From Atriophallophorus winterbourni (lineage: Eukaryota; Platyhelminthes; Trematoda; Plagiorchiida; Microphallidae), in the NCBI GenBank assembly GCA_013407085.1, contig JACCGJ010020381.1:1-64000 (forward strand): 64,000 nt of DNA. Direction: 5' to 3'. The translations under genes were made by a program, and so were the position numbers. Below, piece by piece: positions 21,729 through 33,224 of the stretch. Numbering within the stretch: the first letter of the stretch is position 1; the number at the start of each line of letters is the position of its first letter. The notes under the pieces were generated by a model that saw only the letters and a list, made by a program, of their open reading frames with translations, was not told where the DNA came from and made no database searches.

Positions 21729-22100
21729 AGATTTGGCATCATGTCCAAATGAATACTTACCTTAAATTGACCCTCACGATTATTAGAAAGATAGCACGAA
21801 TTAAATACGTACATTAGTTGATAATCACATTTTGGTCAGTCCTATATTTCTTCGAGTGACTTATATAAAATATATAACCACATTTAGTGGTTTCTGCAAC
21901 ATATGATGTTGTTACGACTCGTCTTTTATTAATCTAGCGTTGTTAAATATTGTTGCGTGTAAGTGCTTTATTTTGATACACAGACTCAAGTTTTCTTGCG
22001 CAGAAAACCATATTTTCTAACATGATATCAAAAGGATGGTTTAGTGTGATGATACATGTTATCTGGGAAAACGTTTTATTATTTGTACGCGGATTCATCA
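21729..22100. other. no recognised feature
   Basis: AT-rich spacer. Confidence 0.35.
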
Positions 22101-22104
22101 CGTA

Positions 22105-22150
22105 TGCATCGCGACCGAAATTGTGCTGTTTGCAATCATGAGAAAAAGAT
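22105..22150 (-). ncRNA. family A hammerhead relict
   Basis: The minus strand has ATGATTGCAAACAGCACAAT then TTCGGTCGCGATG, aligned with the family A ribozyme, but the core and GAAA are both mutated. Confidence 0.4.
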
Positions 22151-22154
22151 GGTT

Positions 22155-23450
22155 CAGTCAAAGGTGATGGTTTTGACTCAGTGGAGATTAGGCGAACATA
22201 GGCTAAACCCTAAACTTTGAAGACAGTGATCGGTTAGCCAGATTTGCAAAACCCAGTGTGTTAAATCTTATGAAGACATCCTGTTGACACCATGGTTACA
22301 TACTCACGCATCATGCGGATTTTGAAAGCAACTCCTAATCGAACTTGTCATCAAATCTCACACAATTTAGGGCCATTTGAAAAATGATCAAAGATAATGG
22401 TCATGCAGGGAAGTGAGAATCTTTGCACAGACATGCAAATGATCAATAAAATTTTCCTTTCTAAGGTGTAGTACAGAGCAGTGCCGTGCATAAACTGCAA
22501 TTGAATGCTGTCTCCAAGTTTACATGTAGTGTTGCAAAAAGAACTACGTCGGAGTAATAGGTCCCAGGCTGAGCACATGACTACACGTAGACCAACTGGA
22601 CATACGCCAACATGATCGTAATTCATAAATATCATTATATATTACCCAATTCATTAATCAGTTTGACTGGAGCCGCAAGAAAATTTTATACAAATGAAAT
22701 GACGCACGAATGCGTACGAATTCCTCGAAACGTGGCAATCAACAACATGAATTAACCAGCATGTCCAATTGGCGGCGACATATGGACGAATGTGAATCCG
22801 CTTACAAAGACCAATGTGAGTGATGGTGAACGGACAAATTGTTTGAAAACCGAAGAATCCTAGCTACCAGACGTTTCGAATACAGCTTTGATGTTCATAT
22901 CAGCTAATCTAATGTCGACACCTCTAGCAACAAGTACGCACCATCGAGCAACACCACTTGATCTACAACGTGAGCTGTAAATCTTGTACTTTACTGCTAA
23001 AGATAGGATGTAATGTGATCATCACATCCCAAACATACACACCTTAAAACCGGTTTCCTTCTAAGCAAATGTGATATGCATGTGACGTTATCGTGACAAT
23101 GTGGATGGATCATCCATTGATGTATAAAATTGAAAAAAAACCACATGTTGAATGAAATGAAATGGCATAAAAAAGGAATTTGTTCTTTGAATGAACATGC
23201 TTATTTTATATATGTTTATTGTTTTGTTCTTTTCATATTTTCAAGCGATATCGAAATTGGAGGAAGGTATGTTGCAAGTAGTTATTTCCACTGGTGGATA
23301 AACGGCTAAATTCTACAACCGACCAAGTCCATAGACATTAAAACGTACCCACATAATCAAGCTTATTGTAAGGTCGTGAAGTACATACAAATGACAAACA
23401 TAATGCTTAATCCCATCGCATCGAAACATGTTGTTCGGATTAAGCTTGTG
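22155..23450. other. no recognised feature
   Basis: AT-rich sequence upstream of the Penelope element; nothing recognised. Confidence 0.4.
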
Positions 23451-23452
23451 TT

Positions 23453-23686
23453 AATCATGAAAATAAAGTATGCAATTAATCGGTTATATCAAGTTTTTGG
23501 TAACGTTTAACTTCTGAACACAGAAGCTTCGTTAAACTAATGGTGGCGGTACGAACAGTGTTCATGTTTAAATGGCATTTTCTTGATCAATCCTGCGTTC
23601 TTCCAGATAGACAAGGGAGATCAAGACAATTGATCACACTCCCGAAATGCTGTGTTAATCCCTAAATTGTTTATTTAGTGTGCAGA
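23453..23686 (+). repeat. Penelope pseudo-LTR, left inverted copy
   Basis: Its reverse complement matches 25292-25523 along the full length with scattered substitutions; shared blocks include GGTACGAACAGTGTTCA and AGGGGAGATCAAGAC-like sequence. Contains a damaged hammerhead. Confidence 0.75.
23494..23541 (-). ncRNA. Penelope hammerhead (family C), left copy, damaged
   Basis: Minus strand: TTAACGAAG, stem II GCTTCTG/CAGAAGT with TGTT loop, TAAACGTTACC. The CTGACGA core is now TTAACGA and GAAA is TAAA. Stem II and the ACGT helix III palindrome survive. Confidence 0.6.
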
Positions 23687-23744
23687 TGCAAACACCGTCC
23701 GCTGACACACTGCTTACGTATCCATGTAAACATTGGGTGTTATG

Positions 23745-25289
23745 CACGCTAATCCTTATCCGCTGCAGAACCGAACGCCAGATTGTTTAAATATCCACCC
23801 CACCCACCTTGTTCACCGCATTCACCCCAGCCTTTGTTATTTCAACAGCCTCGGCGTGAAGTCTTTCCCCATAAGATTTTACACCTCGTCTTATCACTTC
23901 CACGTTATCAAGATCTACGCTGTGACCGGTATCTAGCACGTGTTTAGCTAGGACAGAATCTGGAATCAGTGATTGATATTCATTGGGATTGCGGGGTTGA
24001 TTTTTTACTCGTTTCTTATGTTCGTTTACCCTAGTGCAAAGTTCTCTAGACGTTTGCCCAATGTAAACACCCGCGCAACCATTGCAGTTGATTTGGTAAA
24101 CGCAGTTCGTCGCACAACCTAAAGAATCTAATCTTTGAGATGCATTAATACGGAGCGGAGAGTTCTACCTCGCTTATAGGTTACCCTAATACCTGCATCA
24201 TGCAATATTCGTCTTATTCCTTCGGAGGCGCTTTTGACATATGGTAGAAATAACGTAACTCGCCAAACTTTTCCTCTTTTCTGTTGCAGATTTTTAACTC
24301 GGTTTAATTGGCGCTTAATTAAGCTCTTGGGGTTATTATGATTTGCAATTCGGCAACTGTGTTTTCGAAGTGCTCCTTGTACATATTAGCCAGCACTGGG
24401 GACATAGGTGAGCCAATCGCTAAACCATCGTTTTGCTTGTATAGCTGTCCTTAAATAAGAAGTGGTTCATATTTAGACAAATTGCTATACCGTTCATGAT
24501 TTGTTGTACACTCAAGTTGGTACGATCCTTCAAGGTCATATCAGAGTTAAGTAAATTCCTTGCTAATTCTAAAGCGCTTGTAGTGTCAACATTCGTGAAC
24601 AACGAGGTTACGTCAAAGTTTGCTATCGCTTCATCCTCCCTAATTGTTACGGTACTTAAGCGACGAGCAAACTCAAACGAGTTCTCAATAAAAGAATTCG
24701 TGTTACTAACCAGCGGTTTCAAAAGCTGGGCAAGGTGCTCAGCCAATTAGTGTGTTGGGGATTCAATGCCGTCTAAATTGGGCCTCAAGGGGAGGCCTCC
24801 TAATGTATCTTCGGAAGTCCATTAGATATGAGCAGATTTTGGGTAGAGCATGAACCATAATCTTTGACAAAGGTTTTCCTTAATTCTTGCTGAACTTACG
24901 TATTTGTTTTTTTATGCGCTCGGCCTGTGTGGCCGAGACCTTGGCGTGTTTTCCACAAATTTTGAAGAAATCCACATCAGATAACACATTTGTCGGACAT
25001 CAAACTAGAGGCTTTCGATCGTGCGTTTGTCAGGCTTTCATTAGACCTGTAGATCCGTTGTATAATTGAAAAAATTAAATGCGTTTTCGGCAGCCTTCCT
25101 AGAATTGCGAGAATTATCTGGAGGTTTGACCACCAAGTCCCTCGGTATGATTTTATTCTGTTGGCATCTCAACTTGTAGATGCAATGATTATGCCATTTT
25201 GCTTCCGTTTCGGCTGTTCGTACAAACTCGCTGGCCAGTTTGTGAACTTGAGTTTCGTAGGAGTCAGCAAGGTATTTGAAAATATTCAT
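23745..25289 (-). pseudogene. Penelope-like RT-GIY-YIG endonuclease, broken
   Basis: Starts at a Met (25289) directly after the right pseudo-LTR: MNIFKYLADSYETQVHKL. The N-terminal region runs to a stop at 25041. A degraded middle (about 25040-24750) includes ERIKKQIRKFSKN. The RT segment (24746-24420) has motif A FDVTSLFTNV; motif B survives as IGSPMSPVLANMYKEH just after a frameshift. Motif C (YxDD) is absent through deletion. At about 24130-23760 the GIY-YIG domain reads GVYIGQTSRELCTRVNEHKK and ends near AVNKVGG. Multiple stops; not functional. Confidence 0.75.
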
Positions 25290-25291
25290 TT

Positions 25292-25523
25292 TTGAACACT
25301 AAATAAACAATTTATGGATAAACGCAGCATTTAAGGGATGGGATCAATAGTCTTGATCTCCCCTGTCTATCTGAAAGAACTCAGGAATGGTCAAGAAAAT
25401 GACATTCAAACCTGAACACTGTTCGTACCGACAACTTGGTCTGACGAAACTTCTGTGTTCAGAAGCGAAACGTAACCAAACACTTACTATAACCGATTCA
25501 TTGCAAACTTTAATTTCATGATT
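25292..25523 (+). repeat. Penelope pseudo-LTR, right inverted copy
   Basis: Inverted partner of 23453-23686, immediately upstream (minus-strand sense) of the element's start codon. Carries the best family C hammerhead of the window, on the opposite strand to the ORF. Confidence 0.75.
25435..25481 (+). ncRNA. Penelope hammerhead ribozyme (family C), best copy
   Basis: Stem I 5' TTGGT, core CTGACGA (25441-25447), one extra A, stem II CTTCTG/CAGAAG (six pairs, TGTT loop) with an A-C mismatch at its base, GAAA (25467-25470), helix III palindrome ACGT, cleavage site UA with the cut after 25474, stem I 3' ACCAA. Stem I forms five pairs. The unpaired A between core and stem II is not canonical but occurs in all family C copies, so it is not a random mutation. 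Confidence 0.7.
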
Positions 25524-26805
25524 ATGGACTCACGATCGGTCTCGAATATTTTCAAATACGAAGCATGTGTTAAATTTATTGAAGGTCAAATTCGGCCTAC
25601 ATGGAATAAGTCGAATGAAAAATCTATTACATACAATCAACCAATTTTCTTGATTTTCACACAAATCTTCGACTGACAACATCTTAGATCAGAGATTGTT
25701 CAATATTTTTACTGGCAATTCTGCATCATGTGAAGAAGATAGATTTGAAGCCGGAAGAATTATTGTCAGGTACATTGATATGGGTGTGTCGTCAAATCAA
25801 ATTCAAGTCACAATTCAACCGATCGAGAGTATTTAGGCTGTGTGGGACTTGGATTGTTAGAACATTTTTTAAAGAATTGAGCGGTCAAATGCCGATCTGC
25901 TTGTTTTGAATCAAACTTGAGCCCTTATTGAAACGAATATAAACAAGAAATGATAATTTTTGCTGATGACTACATTCTCTTCATGACTACCTTGAATGTG
26001 CAATATTAGCTCAGGACGGTTCATTGATTCCCAGTATTTTAAATGAATTAGCAGTCCGAGTATGGAAGAACAAACTCTCCCTCGTTACTTGGTCGAACGA
26101 TTTTAGTTGCACGCTGATGGCATGAACTAAGATCAGCAGCAGAAAGCAACATATTTTCAGTTCCTAGCTTGGAGAAGATGCTTTACGCAATGCATCCACA
26201 GTGAGCAATTAAGTCAGGTTATTTCGATTAAACATAGATTATGTATCCTAATAAAATATTCCGTTAGAAAAACGATTATGCGTATGGAAATATACAGAAA
26301 TGTCGCGACAGCATCAGCCAAACACATAAACATCAATTTTCGTTCATCTAATTTACTATGTGGTGCCATAACTTTGATAATAATGGCACTGTTTAATGAG
26401 ATTCATAAAACGAACCAAGTGATTCATATACATAATCATAAATTATTCCCGGGTCACACACTCAACACGAACGATTGCTTAATCTAATCATAATGTCGCT
26501 ACCTCGTGACAGCAATAGAAAACACCTGGTTGTGCTGCATAAGAGAAGCGAATGAGATCACTACTTCAAATTGGTCAATTTTCTGCGTTTCAGGCATTCA
26601 CATCTAACTTTGTTTACTATTATTCAATGCTTCGAGGCTCATTGAACGCAAACTAACAGTCATCAACTGATAACAGTTAACACCCATAAGCCGATTGAGT
26701 TGTTTGTGTGCAAGGGATGTGAGCGCTCATTGAGACTGGTCCATTCAACTGAGTCGATCGATTGACGTAGATCCAAATGTGGCATTGTCATCCAATTTTT
26801 TAATG
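25524..26805. other. no recognised feature
   Basis: AT-rich; no motif or window-internal repeat recognised apart from weak family B-like traces near 26.63 kb. Confidence 0.35.
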
Positions 26806-26807
26806 TG

Positions 26808-26872
26808 CTTCAAGGCTCAATTGTCTCATGATCTTTACATAATGACGGTAAACAGCCAGAATGTGATTTTAC
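26808..26872 (+). repeat. family B hammerhead-type relict
   Basis: CTTCAAGGCTCAATTGTCTC followed by ATAATGACGGTAAACAGCCAGAA matches family B from its GCCTTGAAAC side to stem II. Both core and helix III are degraded. Confidence 0.45.
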
Positions 26873-27820
26873 TGTGCCCCAAATAGACACGTGATCACAG
26901 TGCAAACATATTGAGTTCAAACCAAAAAATGTTGTAATAATATTTTCATTTTAAAAAAAAAACATACGCAAAATAGATATACAACTTCATCCGGGTCAGA
27001 ATTTTTTATAAAAATTGATGCTATTTTATTTAATAAAGTATATTTACGGAAGAGAAATCATTAAATTTCCTTTAAGTTAAAACGAAGAGAATATTTTTGA
27101 GAGACCAAAACGCTCTTGGTTGATAATTTTGTCACTTAATGCAATATATTTTTTAAATAACCTCAAAATTCTGATTCACATGTTAGAATTTCTCAGTATT
27201 GCCCTCTACTGCAAAGGCAATCAATCAATTATTTTATTATTAATACACATTTTTTTCTAATATTCACAGGATTCAACAATCACGAATTGAACACACGTGA
27301 GTCTCGTGATGGAGCCTAAAATGATTTCAAAACTATTTTCCCATGTATACAACGTAATACCTAATACTCCGTCGTATTTTCCACAGTTACAAGATTTGTG
27401 GATAATGGTAAGTAGATACCACAATTAGTTTTTCTATAAATGCGGATAATATAACTCGCTTTTTGGTTTTTGATACGAAATTTATGTTGATGTTTTGAAT
27501 ATTCATGAACAAATCAGTATGGTATTTCACACCAAATTATCTGACAATATCTAAAATTTATCGGCTGATTACTAAATTCTTAATTTCATATGATCGGATG
27601 TTTAGCTAAAATCTGTCAAAATGTTTCACGAAACGATATTTCACAACCCCAAAATGTTTACTTTTGAAAGGATCGTACTATTACGACGTAACAGGTTAAT
27701 TCGAATGGTGAAAATTGTCGGGAAATGTTCCATAGTGAGCCAGAAAATATGCGAAGCTGGATTTGTAAATTTTAGTAAGTTCAAATTAAGATGAAAATAA
27801 ATTTGAGGGCAATCGGTTAG
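26873..27820. other. AT-rich, no recognised feature
   Basis: Very AT-rich with short A and T runs; nothing recognised. Confidence 0.35.
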
Positions 27821-27822
27821 AG

Positions 27823-27875
27823 CAGGTTTTGGGTATCGTTTCACTTCTGGCATAGAAGCTTCGTCAGACCAAGGA
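27823..27875 (-). ncRNA. Penelope hammerhead (family C), near-intact core
   Basis: Minus strand: CTTGGT, CTGACGA, extra A, GCTTCT/AGAAGT stem II with G-U base pair at the base, GAAAC, then GATACCC. Core and GAAA are intact, but the helix III palindrome ACGT reads ACGA and stem I is shortened. It lies downstream of a minus-strand GIY-YIG fragment, the same relation as in the 23.4-25.5 kb element. Confidence 0.55.
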
Positions 27876-28079
27876 TCCGTGATGCACACCGATCAAACAC
27901 AAGTGAACACGGTCAAGTGCAGTTGACTCTGTGGACGCTACGTAAACATACATGAATGACGGAGTTAAGGCTAAAAGATTGTTGAATGCAGAGCAAAAAA
28001 TACTTAACTGTTAGGTATAGAGTGAATAAAACTAATTGAGTTCATATCAATGCTGAGAGCTTATTGTGGATATTTCTAC

Positions 28080-28385
28080 ATCATCTACGTTATTAACTGC
28101 CAGTCGACCTGCCTCAGCATTTTCGACCGCCACTGCATGTAGGCGCTTGCCATGCGGTTTAATACCACGTCTTCACATTTCCACATTGCCTATATCGACA
28201 TTGCGGCATGTATCTGAAACGTTCTGCCGAGGCTGAATCACGAATCAGTGATAGATATTCTCTCGCATCTAGGAGCAGTTTCTTGACAAGCTTCCGATGT
28301 TCCCGGATTCTGGTGTGAAGGTCTGAGTAGGTCTGTAACATATAAAAACCAGGGCAACTATTACATTGAATTCGGTTGATCTAGA
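28080..28385 (-). pseudogene. Penelope GIY-YIG endonuclease fragment
   Basis: Translation gives QCNSCPGFYMLQTYSDLHTR then IREHRKLVKK, aligned with CNGCAGVYIGQTSRELCTRV of the 24.1 kb copy, followed by a YLSLIRDSASA block equal to YQSLIPDSVLA there. GIY-YIG residues are altered (GFYML for GVYIG). Only this domain remains. Confidence 0.6.
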
Positions 28386-28539
28386 TGTAGAGTGATGTGA
28401 AGTGGATTTCTGCAGAATTTGTGGAAATCACACGGAGGGCTTAGTCACATAACATGGGCGTATAGGAGAAGGGCACTAACGTAAGTTTAACAACTTATTA
28501 GAATTTTATTATAAAAAAACATCCGATGACTGTATTGCG

Positions 28540-29042
28540 GCAGTGTCCACCCTTAAATATTCTAGTGTCATGAATCCGTCTAATCGTAAGCTTTCGCGGA
28601 CAGAGCAAAGATTGCTGATGAAGGGTTTGACTTTCTGAATAAGTAAGTGTGATGATGGTTGATAAACATATCCTTTGTATCGAAGGCTCTTTAAATGTAC
28701 TTCCCGGTGAGCATGATGATACGATACGGAACTGGGTCGTTGGTGTCATTAAAAACCAAGAGCAAGGGGAACCAAATATTGATTGGCAAAAACGACAAGT
28801 GCTTCTTAATCTCAAGTAAGATACCGATATTGATATCACTAGAACCGATAAGGGAAATGTAACGGTAATGATGAATAAGAGTAATGATTTGGACAATATG
28901 TGTAAACACTTTTCCGAATGTATTTATGGACAAATAGATAATAATAAAACGAAGCAATTTATGAATAACTGCTAAAAAGTAGTTCCAAAGTACTTACGTA
29001 GCCTTAATGACAGTTTGGGCAAGACTTTTTGTTATAGCTCAT
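28540..29042 (+). pseudogene. Penelope RT N-terminal fragment
   Basis: NPSNRKLSRTEQRLLMKGLTF (about 28572-28636) is the N-terminal 'GLTF' signature of Penelope proteins. About 28800-28900 gives DIDITRTDKGNVTVMMNKSN, the conserved DKGNVTV block before the RT fingers. Stops and frameshifts interrupt both. It is on the opposite strand to the GIY-YIG fragment 155 bp upstream, so the two are head to head. Confidence 0.65.
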
Positions 29043-29052
29043 ATCCGAAATC

Positions 29053-29178
29053 AACTCTCACTAATAGATTCCATGGTCTGTTGATGAGCTGAAATAAGAG
29101 CGAGTCCATTGCTTCCAATATGAACTGTCGTGATCGACTTCTGAATTGTTTGACGGACGTGGCGTTGTTGAGTATTCA
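29053..29178 (+). repeat. SINE-like family D repeat, 5' truncated
   Basis: GTTGATGAGCTGAAATAAGAGCG matches the hammerhead-like core of the 14.85 kb copy, with a mutated GAAA (GAGT). The downstream TTGCTTCCAATATGAACTG block is shared. The tRNA-like head is absent. It directly follows the Penelope fragment. Confidence 0.5.
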
Positions 29179-29179
29179 C

Positions 29180-30560
29180 AAACATAAACACCATGTTCTC
29201 CGAAATCCGCCTTAGTTTAAGCATATGTATTCTGACCACTTTGTAATTACATCTAACTCAGTAAAAAATGAATTCATAGATTCGTTTCCGAGTACAGCGT
29301 TTTCAGAGCAAACGTTCACGGCTACTGTGGTAACACAGCGATTTGTGCTGAATAACAGAAAAGAGATAGAATCGTTCATTGAAGCACAACTTCATCAGAA
29401 TAGGGCAAATCAGACGGTAGCATGTTGATATCAACTTATTGAAATCTGTCAAAAGAATATATACTCTAAAACTTACGATGATCGATTCTCACATCACATA
29501 ATGTAAGGTTTTATTCGTTGTATCATGCTCTGTGCATAAGATTGATCAGCCTTAGAATCCAGACGACGACTTTTAGTCATGCCCTTCAGACGTGAAGGTT
29601 TGCATGCAGGTCTCAATATCACGATGACGAGATAATCGTTCGAACTTACAATTCTCGTTTGTATTTTGGAGCTCACATCCCAAAACGTACTCACTTACAC
29701 ACTCAATTATTTTGGAGAAACGAAATGCATTTTGGCAGAATAAATCTTATGGTACGGAAAGCAGAAAGGACATGGTTACTTTTTCAAAAATAAGAAATTA
29801 TATATTATTCACTTGGAAGTTAGAAAAAATAAAAAAAACTTCGAAGCGAATCGGTTACTTCACAATGAAAGATATTATTCGTCACTACGTGTAGATGAAG
29901 CCCCCAAGGATAAATTAGTGTATGGCATGTGAACACATATATAAAGTAAGAAGTATGTGTGATGGAAAAGTCTGCAACTCCGGTTTTGTTGTTGTTTCAT
30001 CCCCTGCGGTTAATCCATATGTATATATGTGTGTACAAGTGATGCAACAGGGTGATCAATCGAACCTTATCAAACAGTGACGTACTTAATCACACCTGCT
30101 ATTACCATTCACACAGTATGTCAAGTTATACGAACCCCACTTGATGAGTAAAAACTTCAAGAAATCGGTCGTTGGCTGTGTGATAATAACGCACACAATT
30201 GTTGATACTTCATTCTTATCCCTCTCAAATGTGAAAATGAAATGTTTGACACCTCGGAATATTTTGTTTGAATGAACAAACGTGCGTACTGGATAAAAGG
30301 TAGTATCCGAACAAAATAACTCATACCACCATACTACTTGTTCAGTGGTGACTGTGGTGAAAATAGCAAAAAAGGACTGAATAGCGATTCAGTTTTGGCA
30401 AACAGAGTCAACTAGCATTCATTTTGCTCTCGTTCATCAGAATGATCTAACTATTAGTCAAGTCAGCGACTGACACTGGTAATATCTACGTGACTTGTAA
30501 CTTTCTAGGCTTGCTACAGCTTGCTTAGTTCGAAGCAGAATTGGTACTTTTATATTGTGT
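29180..30560. other. no recognised feature
   Basis: No coding motif or window-internal repeat recognised. Confidence 0.35.
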
Positions 30561-30564
30561 TGCT

Positions 30565-30760
30565 CACATCCCTATCCATCACAAACCACTACCGGTTTAT
30601 GGCTGTTTGCCGTCATCAGGTGGAGACAGTAATATCGGATTTAGTTGCACGTGAAACAGTGATAATGGGGTGAACCAAGATATACACGCGTGCCACTGGT
30701 AAATAAGGTTTTTCTAAAGAGCCAAGATGTCAAACGCAAATCACAAAGTAATTTTTGGCC
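30565..30760 (-). repeat. family B hammerhead-type repeat
   Basis: Starts near TGTTGCTCACATCCC as in the 37.73 kb copy. The minus-strand ribozyme block (30588-30632) reads CCACCTGATGACGGCAAACAGCC, ATAAACCGGTAGTGG: core CTGATGA and the CCGG palindrome are present but GAAA is TAAA. Downstream sequence resembles the 2.05 kb copy (ATCACAAAGTAATTTTTGGC). Confidence 0.55.
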
Positions 30761-30814
30761 AAGAGATCGAGACGATTCGGTTCCTACTTAGTCACATTCC
30801 TTTTGCTGACTGTC

Positions 30815-30845
30815 ACACTTGGTCTGACGAAGCTTCTGCAAAATA
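30815..30845 (+). repeat. Penelope hammerhead (family C) fragment
   Basis: CACTTGGTCTGACGAAGCTTCTG is identical to the 5' half of the family C ribozyme; the 3' half is replaced by unrelated AT-rich sequence. Confidence 0.5.
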
Positions 30846-30849
30846 TTAT

Positions 30850-33220
30850 CCTGAAACTGCTTGAACTTTGTAGTCGAATTACTTCGTAACATGAATACAC
30901 GATCTGTCACAAACATGTTCTAACCAATTGTAAAAAGCGGTCATTAAGCGTGCCGGAATAAGCATATAGAATGTGAGCAAAATTCAAAACTCATGGAAAT
31001 GATTATTGACCATTTATCACTTATTAGTAGCTCTTTGTCGCCAAAAACAATGTATCCTAAAAATTCACAAAATATTCAGTCTCGTATATTATGCCACACT
31101 TTGTTAAATATTTTATGATTTTTTTTTAAAATATACACACAAATTATATTTAACAAAATGAACACCTGTTACGTTCGGGCTAAGCTTTCATCAATTATCA
31201 ATGACCTTGAAATATTTTGCTTGACCTTCAAAAGTTTTATACGTGTACCGATTTAATTTCACAGCTCCACCGATCATCTTTTCAGGTAAATAATTGCCTA
31301 ATGGATTCTGTTTAATTATCAATATGCTAAATAAAAAAGAATTGATGTTGAATCGTATTTTGGAATTAACGATAAGTTGGTAGATAAAACCTATTATGTG
31401 CTATAGTTATGCGAATCTATTTTCCCAGATTGAACGACATCATGGAACCACAATTATCTTTGATTTACGTATTAGCTCTTAACTGAGCTAATCAAGTGAA
31501 TTAGAATAAATTAATTGCACAGTGTAATGAGGTTTCGGTAACGCAGTCACTGAGATACGAAAGCTGAATTATTAACCCTTACATCATTATGATACTGATG
31601 ATGATGATCAAGTATTTCGTGAACTAAAGTTAACTCATTTTTTTATCGAACACTTTCACGGCTGATATCTGCAATGGACGTGCCTTTGAGTCACATAATA
31701 TTTCTATAATCTCTACATCGCTTAAAATGTTTTCCCATATCAGTTTGTAAGGGAATTTTGAATACTCTGGTGTTTATTACCTTAACGATTAAAATAGTTT
31801 TCCAGATATAACTGCCATACAGCGGTATACGTGCGAAAATTTGTTCGAAGAAACCTCTAAACAGCTCTCCTTAAGGACATATTTGATAACCCGATTGCGA
31901 ACAAAACTAAACAGATTACAAAATGTTTCAGCCCATCTCGCCCTCTACTCTGGGTTCAGCACGGATTCAGCGATCCTACACTTGAATATATTTATTGTTA
32001 ACCAACCGATGCACGCACATATACTCTAACTAATCTTGACGAGCTTGATAGAAAAACTGACCGTTCAACAATCCAGAACCATCTAGTTGACGACCAGTGT
32101 AAAACAGCCTCATTACAGCCACTTCAACGAATGCTTATTAAGTACTGGCAAGAGAAGTCACACTCATTTCGTAGATGATGCGAGACGCCAGGATCAACAC
32201 ACTATCACAAAAGAAAAGTGTAGATCTGACTGCAAAGATAACCGAAGTTTCTTTTCTAAATATCGTAATTAAATTGATTGCTGCATTTTTGCAGGTACGG
32301 AAACAGGAATCAGCTTATTGAGATAACTCCATCTTCTGCAGGAAAAGATCAAACGTAGGCATGATACTTATCCTCAGAAAACTTTGAGAATAAAATCACT
32401 CAAAGAATTGTCGATCTAAACTTCAGTATTATGCTTCAGATATACTGCGAAAGAGAGCGAAGTGGAACAATCGTAGCCTAGGGTTTGGATGGTGTTTAAC
32501 ATTGTTAGAAGTTTTATCACCAGCAGTAAGTTTTTTAAGTGAATTGTGATTAGGATATTTATCAGGAGACTTGCTGTCCGATCACCAGCACTCCCGATCA
32601 TTGCCAGTGTTCATCAGCTGTGGTATCTGTACACGTTTATCATTTGTCAATAGACCGCACCTGAATAGAGACGCTGACTAATTGGAGTTCAATAATCAAG
32701 ATTCAAGATTTTGTGGTGAAAAAAGAATCCCTTTACATGTATCATTGGATGTCAGTGGATACAATCAAAATTGTATTGAGGTGTTCGGATTGTGTGGGTT
32801 TATGTGGGTCGAGAAATTCTCGCACGTGTCGCTTGTTTCCTTTGGTTACGAATTTTATGTTGTTCCAATCGAAATGACTGCATGAGTTGATTGGTTTATA
32901 CAGTGACCAACGACTCTGCTCACAGCGTCCTGTGGTCTCAGTATCCCGTCCTCGACGTACGCCTACGTTCAATATTGAGGACGATATTCGATCGTTCTTC
33001 CTTTGCAAGTTCTTCTAAAGTATTTATGAAAATGATGTGTAACGTTGACAAGGTTTAGTGTGCGTTTACTATTTCAAATTGCAGAAGGACACGGACTTCA
33101 ATTTCCCAGTCATGTGAAACATTCGTTGAAGAAAGTAAGATTTGTTTGGGTTTAGTTGAGCCTGTTGTGAATATTGAAAATATCTGTTTCAGTTGATAAT
33201 TTCCATGATTTAAAATATAA
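30850..33220. other. mostly unrecognised AT-rich DNA
   Basis: No confident feature. A minus-strand frame at 32742-33008 (HFDWNNIKFVTKGNKR then REFLD) resembles the C-terminal end of GIY-YIG-type endonucleases, but the match is too weak to call. The rest shows no motif. Confidence 0.3.
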
Positions 33221-33224
33221 GCGT

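Larger units (their letters stand above)
23453..25523 (-). mobile_element. Penelope-like element flanked by inverted pseudo-LTRs
   Basis: A degraded Penelope ORF (N-terminal region, RT with FDVTSLFTNV, GIY-YIG endonuclease) on the minus strand lies between two inverted repeats of about 230 bp (23453-23686 and 25292-25523). Each repeat carries a hammerhead ribozyme (family C). Inverted or direct pseudo-LTRs, an RT-GIY-YIG enzyme and hammerheads are established features of this order. The element is about 2.07 kb, shorter than intact ones, because the RT between motif B and the linker is deleted. Confidence 0.8.

Noticed and set aside
32742..33008. Possible GIY-YIG C-terminal region
   Set aside because: Only a few residues (FDW, REFLD) fit and the GIY-YIG core itself is absent.
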